This document shows, one piece after another, positions 1-11,859 of a stretch of 64,000 bases of DNA (position 1 is the stretch's first letter; each line of letters begins with the position of its first letter). The stretch is from Jacaranda mimosifolia (lineage: Eukaryota; Streptophyta; Magnoliopsida; Lamiales; Bignoniaceae). The stretch covers positions 25,649,001-25,713,000 of the forward strand of contig CM032128.1 of NCBI GenBank assembly GCA_018894105.1. Direction: 5' to 3'. Under the pieces are notes generated by a model. The model was not told where the DNA came from and did no database searches. It was given only the letters and a program-made list of their open reading frames with translations. Made by a program: the position numbers and the translations under genes.

Positions 1-210
1 AATATGGTACTATTTTGGAAGTTTAATTTCATAGCATTAGTTGTTTCATTTTGACTTTGTCTGTTAATTATGTGCCAAGCATTACTTTTTTTGTGTTTGT
101 ACATGTTGCATCTACCATTATATAAAATACCACGTATTTATATTATACGTGTTTGGATTATTGCTTCCCATATATTGGATTTCATGATGCTATTATTGTT
201 ATTGGAATAG
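1..210. other. No gene seen upstream of Myb relic
   Basis: This is AT-rich sequence with no coding similarity I can recognise. It probably holds upstream or intron sequence of the Myb/SANT-like relic that begins next to it. The T-rich stretch ending in an AG just before the first coding similarity would suit an acceptor site, but this is not demonstrable from the window. Confidence 0.5.
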
Positions 211-1097
211 GTGATATTGCAGTTTGGATGTTTCTCTTACAGCACGGACAAGTCGAGTAAAGTTGTAGTTGTCCCACATTATTTCTGGACACACCAGGAG
301 GAGGAGGCCTTGATACAAGCACTGAAGCACTTACGGGCCGGTGGATGGCGGTGTGATGGCTCTTTCAAAGACAGGTATATGGTCAGATTGGAGTCATTAG
401 TCAATGATGGCGGATAAATTCCTTAGCAGTGGCATCCTCGTTAAGCACATAAAGTTAAAGTTGCAAGTGTGGAAGAAAATATATGCTAAGTTGAAAGGCA
501 TACTCGATTATAGCAGAGGTGGTGGAGTTACCATGGATCTGACCTCACATATGATTATTGTGGAGTCTGAGGAAGCATGGGCAGAATATGTCAAGGTACA
601 AACAAAGCTTTTACATATATTTAGTTTTGGTGTTTGTTGGCTTCATTATGTTATGTTGTCTATATACTGTATTTACATTAATTTGTTGTTATTTGTAGGC
701 GCAACTTGATGCATCAAAGCTCTGAGGGAAGCCGCACCCCTGGTATATGAGTTGAGTTGAGATTTTTGGCAACGATAGGGCCACATGAGGTCAATCATTT
801 GATGTAGCTGACATTGTACAAGAGTTGATACATGAGAGAGATAATCTTAAGGACACAGAGATGTTAGCTGAGAATATGGAGGCAGCTACTAGTTTTACAT
901 CGGGTACAAATAAAAATATTGATGCTACATCAGTCACTCCACCATTAGTGTTCGGGTCCAAAAAGAAGTCTTCCTTAACAGGCAAGCGAAAGAGGATCGA
1001 TCCAATCAATATTGAATTCGAGAAGATGATGGGGACTATACTAGAGGAGACAAAAACAACTATAGTTGGGGTCGCTGAAAAGTTGCTCCACACCTAA
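211..1097 (+). pseudogene. Myb/SANT-like protein relic (Harbinger ORF1-like)
   Basis: The first frame carries a Myb/SANT-like helix region with a Trp in FWTHQEEEALIQALKHL and a GGWRCDGSFKDRY block. The domain then shifts frame near 404-417 and continues as VWKKIYAKLKGIL and IIVESEEAWAEYVK. A clear GT-AG intron lies at 596-698. After it the reading resumes with two stops and an IFGNDRATG block, then a low-complexity tail (825-1097) with a KRKR basic patch. The domain order (SANT, DE-W-YVK, FG-DRATG, serine/threonine and basic tail) matches plant Myb/SANT-like proteins, many of which derive from PIF/Harbinger ORF1. In those elements ORF1 acts with the transposase to bind element ends. No Harbinger transposase is visible nearby, so this is either an orphan fragment or a decayed host-domesticated member. 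The frameshift and stops make it non-functional. Confidence 0.75.
596..698 (+). other. Intron within Myb/SANT-like relic
   Basis: The donor is AAG|GTACAA after the YVK codons and the acceptor is TTTGTAG|GC. Removing the intron joins the YVK block to the following AQLDASK block, as expected for this family. The intact splice signals suggest the relic was once a normal spliced gene or transposon ORF. Confidence 0.6.
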
Positions 1098-2985
1098 ATC
1101 GTCGATTCCTGCACCTGACTTGGACTCTTCATTGAGAACATCCTTGTTCGAAGCACTGGCTGAAGTCCTAGATCTGAGTTTAGCTTAGTAAATATGGGTA
1201 ACCCACCATCTAGTGCACAACAAGGTCAATATCGATGCCTTTTGGGGGTATGAACAAATATGCACGGACCATGTTTGTCAAATTGCCCCTTTTGGGTAAT
1301 TTGTAATTTAAATAGTGCACAATCCATGTTTTTGCTTCTAGACCAAACATTTGGCCCTTATTCTGCTCTTGACTGCAAGGGTTGGGTCATTTAATAATTT
1401 CATAGTACACTTTGCATTGAGAGGGTAGTTTGTGTTAATTATGTTGTCTACGTTTTGTGAATGCTAAGCCCTTAGTACCTGTGGTGCTGTGCATGGACTT
1501 GGATGGTGACAAGCTTAGGATTCATGTTTTTTGTTGCTGACTGGGCTATGTGCTTGTCGTTAAGTGGGTATATAGTTGTGATTAAATTGTTTGCATGGAA
1601 GATAGTTTGGAACTTCTGTTATTTGAGATGTTTGTGGGTTTTTGGAAACCTTTTCTTGTTGGCAAGCTTTAGATTTTGCCATATTTCAAATTGACATTCG
1701 AATGGCAGTACCTAGCTTTGTGAATGTTTGCATTTTATCCAACGTGGACTTGATTGGTGGTTAATTGTGTGTATTTTTTTTTGTTACTTAGTCTTGGCTT
1801 TAGCAAATCCAGGTGGATTGGGAGACTGTAGGGCTAGTAATCCAGTTGGCCTAAACATCGGAGATTTGCTCATATAATTTTTGTTTGTGAAGGAGGATCT
1901 TATATTGCTAGGGTCCTGTTTACATGCCATGTATAACTCTTTTTCACTAGGAATTGGACAATGAAGACTATTTATTTCGGATGTATCTGGATGCAATGTG
2001 AAGTTTAGTGTAAGAGGTTAAGTTTTTAAATTATTTTCGTTGGGACACTATATTTTTTATATTGAGAATCATTCCAGAAAATGATCATATACTTTGTTGC
2101 TAAATTTGCTTTTCTACTTAACAAGATATGGAGTTATTTCCTGTTGCTAATATGTCTAGCATAAAAACCACACTTACTTGCTCCCTTTCTGAAGTTACAA
2201 ATTATGATTCAAAATTGGCTAATTAATTTTAATATTATTCCCACATTACATTAATATCCCATTATAAAAAAATGACAACGAAATTTTTATTTTAATGTAA
2301 AAATGACTAAATAAAAGTTGAGTGCTATTTTTATTTTAATATGCTAATTGGTACTTGATAAGATTTAAAAATTATAGTAATTAATTTCATTATTATTTTA
2401 ATACCCCATTATCCTATAGTGGCTGCTCAATCAAATTGGAATAATGCACATTTTCTCTGGCTATTATAATAAAATGAAATTCTTCATACCAACTAGTGGA
2501 CAAATTAATGTTACTGCCACATTTGTTTAAACACTAATCATCTAGAACATCAGGACCCAAAAAAAAAAAAAAAAATTTGAGAGAAAAATTGATATAATTT
2601 TAACACACATACAATAAGTAGGCAACACCTCACCCATCATTTGGCGCGACAACGCAACAATGTTAATAACTGCTTATTATGAACACCATGCACTAAGGGG
2701 AAATATACGATTATGGATCCGAAAATCTACATAGTTAGGAGACACCAATACACTCTTAAATGATAAATAGCGAGATACCTCACTTCTTTCCACGGTGTTT
2801 AGGGGTGCTACATGAAGATGCATGGGATCTCGCTGGACCCCAAGCGGGGGAAACGTTCATTAAGCCAAACATCTTCATATCATCATTTTAGGTCCAGAGA
2901 TTATTGTACACACCGGAGAATGAATTGACGTTTGAGGGTCCAATTGGATTAGGATTCATGAACTTTATAAAGTTTTGGCTTGCAT
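1098..2985. other. Intergenic, no gene recognised
   Basis: I see no credible coding region, RNA gene or element border here. Short open frames lack any family motif. A run of 17 or so A residues lies near 2559-2575. The part after about 2600 may be 3' flank of the minus-strand Myb/SANT-like relic that follows. Confidence 0.5.
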
Positions 2986-2989
2986 CGTT

Positions 2990-3684
2990 GTGCCCATAAA
3001 CCTTGCCAAATTATTCCAAAAATATGAAGGTAAAGTATGGCTTAATAGTGGTGTCGGGGATGCTAATGGTGCAGCATGATTGTTGACCACGTGCACAATG
3101 GAGTCAGTAGCACTGTCGGATGAGATTTAGATGATGCTCGTCTCTTGAAATAGGTTAATCAACTTGGGTTCCCCAAAATTCTCACATAGCTCAAACTACT
3201 GCGTTTCGCCTCTAATCATGTATGCCTCTGATAAAGGAAATTTCTACAATAAAACAAAATAGGTATTTAGACAACCTAAGACCAAATATTACTACGTAGA
3301 CTAGAAAATGACCAAGTCAAAGATAGACAAAAATGAAAATTATGCCATGGTAATGTAGTCCTAGATGTAGGGGTCAGCTGTCATGACATTGTTTTGTTCA
3401 TTATGATGAACAAGTGACAATAAGAGCAAAAACCCAAATACATGGTGCCTCTGTTGCAAATACTTGAAAAGACTGATTGCATCTTCAGTAGTGAAATTTG
3501 TCCCGAACTTATCATTAACTGACTGAATGCATGAGATAATCACATTGATATCGGAGCGATTGAGATGTGTTCCTTCCAAACAAGCAAACCCCATGAGGCG
3601 TTTGATGAAATCCTTCTCAATCTCCTCGACCCATGGTGGCAAATAGAAGATTTGATCTTGACTTTGGGGATTTGATGGTGCCAT
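2990..3684 (-). pseudogene. Second Myb/SANT-like relic, two exons
   Basis: Exon 1 (3684 down to about 3340) encodes a WVEEIEKDFIKRLMG start, a GTHLNRSDINVIISC middle and a YLQQRHHVFGFLL end, the layout of the plant Myb/SANT-like (Myb_DNA-bind_3 type) domain. It runs into VMTADPYI followed by a TAG where the family normally has Trp, so a TGG to TAG change is likely. An acceptor (TTATTGTAG) near 3244 starts a second exon. That exon has an EAYMIRGE block and a FELCENFGEP block corresponding to the conserved AY-RG-P and L-IFG positions, with another stop between them. The protein would be a DNA-binding factor of transposon or domesticated-transposon origin. It is not a copy of the relic at 211-1097, because the two sequences are clearly different subfamilies. 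Confidence 0.65.
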
Positions 3685-3689
3685 CCATG

Positions 3690-5300
3690 GTATTTGGGTT
3701 GGAATGGTGTTTTTAATGTCTTTATATATCTTGGTCTGTTTCCCTTTCTATTGAAGAAGAAGGCTTTTAATATGATAATATGTGCATACTCCCTACGTAT
3801 TTATGGACCATGTATATCATTAGTACTTGATAGGAAATGACTGTTGTCACAACCTTTTATTAACATCTCAAATCACAAACTACTTGTTGCTACACTTTAT
3901 ATAGTAAAAGCATGAATTTAATTTCTACCTTAGCCTGATCCAAAGCTGCACACTTTGCACCAACAGAAGAAAAGTAAACAACCTAGTATATGTAGTTGTT
4001 TGGAATACTTGAGGCGGGCAGGGCTAGTAATTTTTTTTACACTTCTCACAATTTTTTTTTATGTGAAAAGCACCTCACACCGAGGCTTGGCGTGATCCTC
4101 ATAGTCATGTGGGAGACCGGTGGGCCACGCATAATTGAGAGTGAAAATTAAAGAGAAAAAATCCAGGATTAGGCCTTCAGTTCAGGAGTGATATGCTAAA
4201 GAATAAAATTACTTTTCATATATCAAATTGCTCTATTATTGGTAGCAAATACCAATGTTTTTAATATAATTCCCATTTTAGCAAATTTTTCTAATTTTAG
4301 ACAAAGGTTTATATGCACGTGATGTTGAATTATATTTGTGTCTTTTGACTATTTATTTATAAAAAATTCTTATTACAATTTTATTCAAAAAATTTAGCCT
4401 CTAATTTGTCACTTCTATAATATATCTTAAATCCCATCATTTTCTATAATTTATATCTTAATATTAAAAAATTATGATTATATTCAAAATTTTCCACCGA
4501 CTAGAAATCATTGTGCTTATAAAAGCATATACAGAATGGGCTTAAACATGCCTTTGCTAATGTGGGGATTATTATACATAAGAATTTTTGAAAATAAGTT
4601 ATTTTTTCCCACTAATAATTAGTTTGGCTTTGGTGTTTCTTTAAGGTTATATATATATACATATAAATGTAAAGCTTATTTTATCAATGAAACTATAAAC
4701 TAAAAAATTGTGCTTAACTCATATAGAGAAAGATGCATGTTAGAAGTGCCACATACATAAGATTATCAAAGATATTTAATTAATCTATGGGCTTTAATAT
4801 GCTAACATATAAAAAATTTGCTGGGTTTTTCATCTACCCACAAGGCATAATCCTAACTAGGTTTTATGGTACGTAGAATCCTACTCAAGGTGACTAGAAC
4901 ACGACATTAGCCGCAGAGCTAGAATCTCAAATCACAAATACAATGTGATAAAAAAGTATCACCCATAAAGAATCAAGTGACAAAGCAAAGAGGAGGTTAA
5001 TACAAGTTGATAACAATAGTATACATATTGTTTGCAATTCATAGTAATTTACACCTCAACATCTAGGTTTACTTACTTAAACACATGTTAGAACACCACA
5101 TTCCCTATGACCAAACCCATCAACAAACCAACAAAAGCAACAAAGATAGCACACCCACAATCGAGACAACTACCGAAAAGCATTGCAGATTTTATATCAG
5201 GGGGAACGGGAGGGTTACACACTTCAGGAGGCACAGAACGCAGGATATGAATCGAGGGACCATATGTGAACTCTCGCTATTCTCTTGATGATCAAAGCAA
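3690..5300. other. Intergenic, no gene recognised
   Basis: This stretch is AT-rich with several short homopolymer runs and a TATATATATACATATA tract near 4650. The open frame at 5085-5288 on the plus strand has no family motif and I treat it as chance. The stretch could contain intron sequence if the GRF-finger fragment and the Myb relic on the minus strand were once one gene. Confidence 0.45.
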
Positions 5301-5307
5301 CAAACGT

Positions 5308-5580
5308 TCAGGGTCTTTGAATTGCATTTAGCTGATTGAGTGTGTAAATAACCACAGGACTGGACGGATCCGAAGATGCCTTTTTGTATGATCCAGGATC
5401 ACTGTGTGAATATTGCCATGTGACACTGTGGTACATATCCATCCATATAAAGTGGCCATTGTGATTACTTTCTCTGGGGCACTTGTAAAACCAATGGCTA
5501 GGATTCTGAGATGTTCGAGATTGACGTAGGACCATAGGTTTCCCCTATAGGGGCATTGCGACGATGGTTCAAATGCATTT
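5308..5580 (-). pseudogene. GRF-type zinc-finger fragment
   Basis: The minus-strand frame carries VLRQSRTSQNPSHWFYKCPR followed by GHFIWMDMY. This is the pattern of the plant GRF zinc finger (R-S-x2-NP-x-R/H-x-FY-x-CP, then F-x-W-x-D). The first cysteine pair is not in the same frame. The upstream codons CRNAP appear in another frame, with a stop and an apparent small insertion between, so the finger is broken. GRF fingers bind nucleic acid and are common in plant proteins linked to transposons. It lies 1.6 kb upstream of, and on the same strand as, the second Myb/SANT-like relic. Whether both belonged to one gene or element is not shown. Confidence 0.5.
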
Positions 5581-5599
5581 CACAATTGCTACCTATACA

Positions 5600-8500
5600 A
5601 ACACACGAAATTAATTATACACGATTGACAGAAGACAAAAGCAAAAGTTAAGCACAATAATATTATACATTTGTATTGAAACCTTTTTTTTTTTTTTTTT
5701 AAGAATTCGGAACAAGTAGGGGGAACAAAATCATCTATGTATGTGAAAAAAGAAAAATAAAACATCACAGCCCAATAGAAAGACAACATACAAACAAGCC
5801 AAATGTATTCATTTTTAGAAGTAAAATGGGTGAAGAGTATATAAACCGTTAGAATCATTTATGTAAAGATAAATACACAATGACATTATTTATTCTTCCT
5901 ACCTGTATGCATGGAAAACAATATTAAACGAGTGGATTACAAATAGTTGTTTGAAGTAAAAGTAAGATACCCCCAACAGAATGGATGGAAGCAAGCAAAA
6001 GTAGGTTGAGGTTGTTTTTGATTTGAGGGTTAATAATATTGTTGGTCATTCCTAATTTTGTAATTTTCAGAAAATTACAGGTTAAACTTTTCTAACTGGT
6101 AAGAAGATAAACAATCATGTACATGACATGAATCTAACTTTTTTCTTGTCAGTCAATGGTAGAGCGAAAAGACTATATTAGACTTAGATTTTGAATGGTT
6201 GACACAAGGATTCCTAACTTACGGAAGTTCATGCCAGCAATGATATCAACTTTCTCATGGTAATAAGTTAATTGTTTTAGTAGTAAAAACCATGAGGTAT
6301 AACCAACCTTCCGACAGAAGATAGGAATTTTTCTACTCTAAATTATTTTCAAGCCAAAACTAACTGAAAAAAGAGTTCCTACACATTGTGCACTTATTAA
6401 GTAATGCTTATGTTGCTCTGTAGTTATAACTTCTAAGAATTGAAATAAGTCCCATATAAAGGACTAAATTAGAAGTTAGACAAACTTCTCTGGTCCATCG
6501 AAATACCTAAGAAAAAGAATTGGTGTAACATATAGATGCCATTAAATCAAAAAGAGCCAATGCTCTATAGCCTTAAAACTCACTCCACTAAGACCAGACG
6601 GACAAATTAATAAAAAATATATCAATGTGCAAGAACTTGAAATAGCATTGCATATTAACAGAACACTACCATCAATGATACTGGTACTCCTGCACTGTCG
6701 GGAGAGGAAATAGATGTATACGTATTCTCATTGTGAACTTTGTATAGGAAGCATGGTTTGGAATATGAGAGGAATTAGGGTAATTTTTCATAATCACCCT
6801 TACACAAGTGTATACATATCATATTTCAATGGAATGGTTGTTGTTAGCATGACTGTGGTTATTCAAGTCAGGTTTTGCCTCAATTTAACAAATTTAAAAA
6901 TAAATATCATGTATTTTGAATTTCCTACTACCTACAGTTCACAAATGAGATAGCTACGTGAAACGAGCGCAAGCAACATCCTAATTACGCCGAAATTCAA
7001 AGCTACATGTTCGAACCGTCTAAATATTGTGCGAATCTCACAAGCCAACCCACACTGGGAACATCCATTTTTCACCAGGTATAATTGTACAATGCAAGAT
7101 ATTCAAACAAAAAGAAAACTTAAATAGCATACATGAGGATGGAATGAAATACCCACAGGCCAGGGTTATGAGATCCACAGCAGCTGCGGTGTTCGCCTTT
7201 GGCAGACTTTCCTATTCTTCCTCCAGAGCAATCTACTGTCGATGAGAAAAAGCGACATTTTTTTGGGAAAGTATGATGAATTATGTCTATCATTAAGGGA
7301 CACATTTTTGACAAGGGTTTAGATGACAAAGGGCAGAATGGGTATATCATTTATAGTGCTGCATAACAAATGTGACAATTGCATTGGGAGAGAGATTGAG
7401 TGGTGCCTAATCTTCAACCACAATCTTACATACCAAACGGTAGTTTAGGTTATGAGAGGTGGCTAATATCACACCATTAATCGCACTACTACAATAGCCC
7501 CTATTACCAAAATTCCAAATCAAACGGGCCCTAATAATTTTGAATCATCTATTCGGTACGTCTTATGTTTCATACCTTATTTTAAATTAATGAATATATG
7601 TCAAATGTATTTGATTTTCAAATGATTTTTAAAAAAAAAATATTTAATACACTTAACCTATAATTATAAAATACAAAACAATACAAAATATAAAATAAAA
7701 TAAATGATCGAAACTGAATCGCAACATAAAATATACTATAAAACACAAATTAAAATAGAGTTTAAGATGCACATTAATGGTTGAGGGGCGACTGAAAGGA
7801 AAGTAGAGAGGCCATGAATGTTTTTTTTTTTTGGGACCAGAGCACACATTTGGCCTTTGTGCGCCCTGGCTGGGCTTTCACTTATGTTGGAAAATTTTTG
7901 CATTCTTATGGAGTACAATTGTGTTCAACCTCGCTATGATTGAAAGAGCTAGGTACGAGAGAGAAAAAATTATTTTTAGTATGAGAGATTGCTTTCTGAA
8001 AATAAAGTCATTATCTCAAATAAAATTTTCAAACATACCTAAAAAACAATCTCACAACCTCAATTTACATCAATACATCACATCACTATTATTATTACTT
8101 TATCTTACAACCTTTCACAACCTCATATATCATTCTCATATCTTAAAAACACCAAAATGACCCCAAAATCTTTGAAACACCAAACATTGGACACAACTTC
8201 ACAAGCAATCACAACCTAATAAGGTATGCCTTGAAAGTTTACCTTTATTATAAAATGATAAAAGTTTTAAGAGTAGAGATTTTATTTAGGTTGATAAGAG
8301 GAGCGAAGCCACTGGCTACAAGAAGACGAGATAGAAGAGTGAGACATTTATTTACTAAAAGCTTAGTAAAATCCGTAAATAAATTTATATTGATTTGTGT
8401 TAAATCATATTTTGTTCAAATGGTAAAATTGATATTGCAAAGTTCTATAACCAAGAGATTTCAGGCTCAAGTTCATTGGAGGTGCTAAAACTCCAACTTT

Positions 8501-8692
8501 ATATATTATAATAATTTTTTAAATATTATATGCAGACATTTTTTTTAAAAAACTAATTGGTAGCATTTAATAAATTTTTGATGCATTGATATAATGAATG
8601 ATCTAATAATTTTTTTTAAATGATATTTTCTTGCATTAGCTAAGGTAAGTCAATAACACATTAAAATTGTGAAACCTCAACAAGTTAATATT
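5600..8692. other. Intergenic, no gene recognised
   Basis: I see no credible gene. A T run sits near 5683-5700 and another at 7820-7831. A MITE-like segment is listed separately at about 7545-7725. Open frames such as 7831-8160 are compositional and have no domain pattern. Confidence 0.5.
7545..7725. mobile_element. MITE-like repeat, copy 1 of 3
   Basis: This shares wording with 23230-23410 and 27040-27180: a left part with ATATATGTCAAATGTATTTG, then AAATACA, then runs of the type AAATACAAAATAAAATA, the reverse complement of the left margin. The short length, AT-richness and self-complementary margins fit a miniature inverted-repeat element. No TSD is certain, and the superfamily is not assignable. 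Confidence 0.4.
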
Positions 8693-8830
8693 AAGGATAA
8701 TTACAAAAATTACTTATGACGTTTGGTGTAATAACAGAAACCTCCCATGTGGTTTCTGAAATTATAAAAACCCTATGGAGAAAATTATCATTAAATCCAA
8801 AAATCATGACGAAAATTGTCAAAAAATCAT
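8693..8830 (+). repeat. Left terminal inverted repeat of decayed MULE
   Basis: Starts AAGGATAATTAC and pairs with 22540-22645 inverted, through GACGTTTGGTGTA, CATGTGGTTTCTGAAATTA and CCCTATGG blocks. Identity by eye is about two thirds, which agrees with the heavy decay of the transposase. Confidence 0.6.
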
Positions 8831-9777
8831 TATGCACTTCAGTTTTTTAAAAGAAAATAAAAAAGACACATCAATACCCTCTAAATAAAAAAAGAGAAAA
8901 GAAGGATAAAAAGAGCATTTCGTGCGCAATAGAAGACTCGCCCATTTGGTTCTCTTGCCTGGAATAGTCTAGCCCATTAACACCGTCGATTGTCCATCGA
9001 AATCCTTACTTGTTGGTACCTTGAGGAAGATTGATCGCGTTGGCCATTCCAGTTTGGAATTTTTGAGCAGCATTTTTTGGAGGTCTTGAAATAGGCAATA
9101 AAGGCAATGTTTCATCCGATTATTCACTTTTTTATTTATCTTGTTTAGAAGCTTCATATAATGTGTAAAAATTATTTCTTTTTGCATTATTTTTGTGATT
9201 TATATGCCTAGAAATTTGAAAGGATACATTATGTTAGCCTTTTGTTTGAAATATCATTTTTCTATGATGATTTGATGAATGTTGGTAGTTAATTAATTTG
9301 AGTTTACCATATTTCCTAAAAACCAAATTATATATGGACTACAAAAATCTAGCTTTACAGTTTTTTGTTGATATTTTACGTTCATTTTGATGTATTTTTG
9401 ATAATGTAGGAGTATTAAACCCTATTTTTATTTTATTGTTTAAGGCTTTGAAACCCTAGTGATGACTTGATGCATTTTAACTTCTTTATAGGTTTGAAGA
9501 AAACATTTGATATTCTTGTGCATTATTAGGGGACAATGGGTTTGCTCAAAAACATCTCTCCTTGTAGGTGTAGATTTCTTGATTTGAGGGTAGATGTTGA
9601 GGAGCTTGCAATAAGTCATTTTGATAGGATTGAAAAGTTTACATGTACTATATACAACAGTGATGATGGGATGGTTGTCGATAATGACGATGATGATGTG
9701 GGTGCAATGTTTGACAAGAATAGAAGATGTAAAGAAATAAATCTATTTGTTGAACAAAAGCAAGGGGACGAGAGTAA

Positions 9778-9945
9778 AGAAGTGGCGGGGGGGGGGGGGG
9801 GGAGAGGGTAAAGAGGGAAGTGAGAAAGAGTGGGTTGAGGGTGAAGAGGAAAGTGAGGAGAGGGGAAAGAAGGGGGTGGGGGTGAGGATGAGGGTTGAGA
9901 AGGGGGTTGTGGTGAGGGTGATGAGAATGACTCACTATTGTCATA
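9778..9945 (+). repeat. Purine-rich tract with G run
   Basis: This begins with a run of about 17 G residues and continues as GA-rich sequence with many GGG triplets, so the plus strand is almost pure purine. It falls in the acidic linker of the MULE transposase, where Glu/Gly-rich codons are expected. The long G run has probably slipped and caused a frame change, since the two plus-strand frames swap coding character here. It could form a G-quadruplex or triplex, but this is untested. Confidence 0.6.
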
Positions 9946-10876
9946 TTATGAATATGATAATCATTGTGAAGTCAAAAACTCTTCAGATGAAGAGTTAATT
10001 GATGATCTATTAAATGGGTGTATGAATAGGGTTGAGTATATAGTTCCTAGGAATTCATTGGAGAAAATTAAGCTTGAAAAGGGAATGTTTTTTTCCTGAT
10101 GTGTATGCATCTAGAGAAGTACTTAGGAAAGATGACATTAAAGAGGGATATGATTTGGTTAGGCTTAACATTGAGAAAACTAGGATGACAGCTAAGTGTG
10201 GAGGGCAAGGGTGTCTATGGAAAATTGATACATCTCTAGTGCAGGATTCCATAACCTTTCGAATCAAGACCTTAGTTGGAGAACATAGTTGTGTGAGGAT
10301 AGATAAGTTTAGGGAAGCTAGTGCCAAGTGGATGTTGACAAAATTGGTTGATATCTTGAGGGAAAATTCTGGAGATGAGGTGTAGAGGATTAAAGAATGA
10401 GTTGAAAAAATGTGGAGTGAACTTAAGCATACATACAACTTTTTAGAGAAAAACTAAAGGCCAAGGATGTTATTGAGGGTAACCATGCACAATCATACAA
10501 TATGTTACCTACTTATGTAGAGATGTTGAAGAAAAGATATAGTGGTAGTCTTGTGAAGCTTCATTATCAATTAGATGGAGAAAGGGATAATATGGAGAAC
10601 ACTGTTGAGAGCATAGATAGGTCACATTCTTTAGAAACATCTTCATAGGTTTGGATGCATTGAAGCAAGGTTATTTGAGTGGTTGTATTCCATTTCTAGG
10701 ATTTGACGGGTGTTATTTGAAAGAGCCTTTTTGTGTGTGCTCTTAGCTGCAATTCGGTTACATGGGAACAATGGGCTTTATCCAATTGTTGGGGGTTCTT
10801 TTTCAGATACTTGGAGGAATTTATTGGATGCTTTAGTCCAGAGATACTCTAGACTCTCATGACAAACAGGGAGAAG

Positions 10877-11386
10877 GTACTATTGTTACTGCTTTGAACT
10901 GCGTTAAGGTTCTTTCTATAATAGTTTTTAGTATACATGGTGCTAATTGTAGTATTTTAAAATATTATTATTATTATTTAATTATGATTTCAATGTAATG
11001 TTTGAAAATATTTAGGGTTCTTTCTACTATTTTGATCATAGGGGGATAATTGTAATATTCTAAAAGTTGTTCTTATTTAAATCTAAGTTTTATGTAATAA
11101 TGGAAGAAGAAGTTTTCGGTTCTTTTTGTAATAGGTTTTAGTACAAAAGGAGCTAGTAGTGGTGTTTTAAAGTTTGCTGTCAGTTAAAGTTGAATTTTAT
11201 GTAATGTCTGAAAATGTGTAGGTTCTTTTTATAATGATTCTTAGTGTACAGGGGGCTAATTGTAGTGTTTTAAAAATTGCTCTTATTTGAATATGACTTT
11301 TGTGCAACTTCTGAAAATGTCATAAGGTTCTTTATGTAATTGTTTTCTGTACATAAGGAGGCTAATTGTAATATTTTCTACTATAG
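10877..11386 (+). repeat. MULE intron built of ~105-bp tandem repeats
   Basis: Donor GAGAAG|GTAC and acceptor CTACTATAG|GGCC flank the segment. Splicing joins NREK to GLV, the conserved D-R-x-KGL-type block of MULE transposases. Inside, units starting GGTTCTTT occur at 10908, 11016, 11118, 11221 and 11326 (periods 108, 102, 103, 105), the last partial. Each contains TA-GTACA, then a GGGGCTAATTGTAGT-like core, then a TTTTAAA stretch and a TTATGTAATGTCTGAAAATG-like end. The units are clearly related but diverged. Confidence 0.75.
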
Positions 11387-11859
11387 GGCCTGGTGTAGAC
11401 AATTACTGAATTTGGTGTCTCATTCAATCAACCAAAAGTGTTGCAAGTACATATATTCAAATTTAGACTTTCGTTCTCTAGGTGTTGTTGAGGAAATATT
11501 TTTGGGTGGTTGCAAGAGCTAATGTGCAAGAAGACAACTTTGCTATGTGCAAAATAAAGGAGGTAAAACCTGTAGCTTATGTGTGGTTTATGAAAATTCC
11601 TATGAGCATGTGGTATATGCGTGCATTTGATAGCATGCTGAAAAATAATAATTTCACAAACAATATATCTGAATCATTCAATAACTAGATTGGAGAACTT
11701 ATGTTCAAGCCTGTACTCACATTGCTAGATATCTTGAGAGCTAAGTTAATGACTGGGATCAAAAAAGATTTGAGAAAGGGGTAGCGTGGAATAGTTATGT
11801 GACTAAAATTATTGTCAAAAAATTGAACCAAATGAAGGAAATGTCTAGGCAATGCAAAA

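Larger units (their letters stand above)
9536..11859 (+). pseudogene. MULE transposase, 5' portion
   Basis: Mutator transposases cut and rejoin element ends with a DDE nuclease core. An N-terminal open frame (9536-9811) precedes an acidic/Gly-rich tract. A frame at 10074-10385 then carries the MuDR-type N-terminal domain with FPDVYASREVLRKDDIKEGY, KCGGQGCLWKI and GEHSC. Downstream, in shifting frames, are a LDALKQGYLSGCIPFLGFDG block, whose Asp in GFDGCYLK is the usual first catalytic Asp, and MTNREKG before an intron. After the intron come HIY-NF-like remnants, an ISESFNN block and GELMFKPVLTLLDILR, typical of MULE catalytic domains. Multiple frameshifts and stops disable it. The reading is cut at 11859 by the nested MULE and resumes at 13380. 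Confidence 0.85.

Noticed and set aside
1503..1996. Short open frames on both strands
   Set aside because: No domain, no conserved start context and no supporting neighbour.
7831..8160. 109-codon plus-strand frame
   Set aside because: It is low-complexity at the C-terminus and has no recognisable motif.
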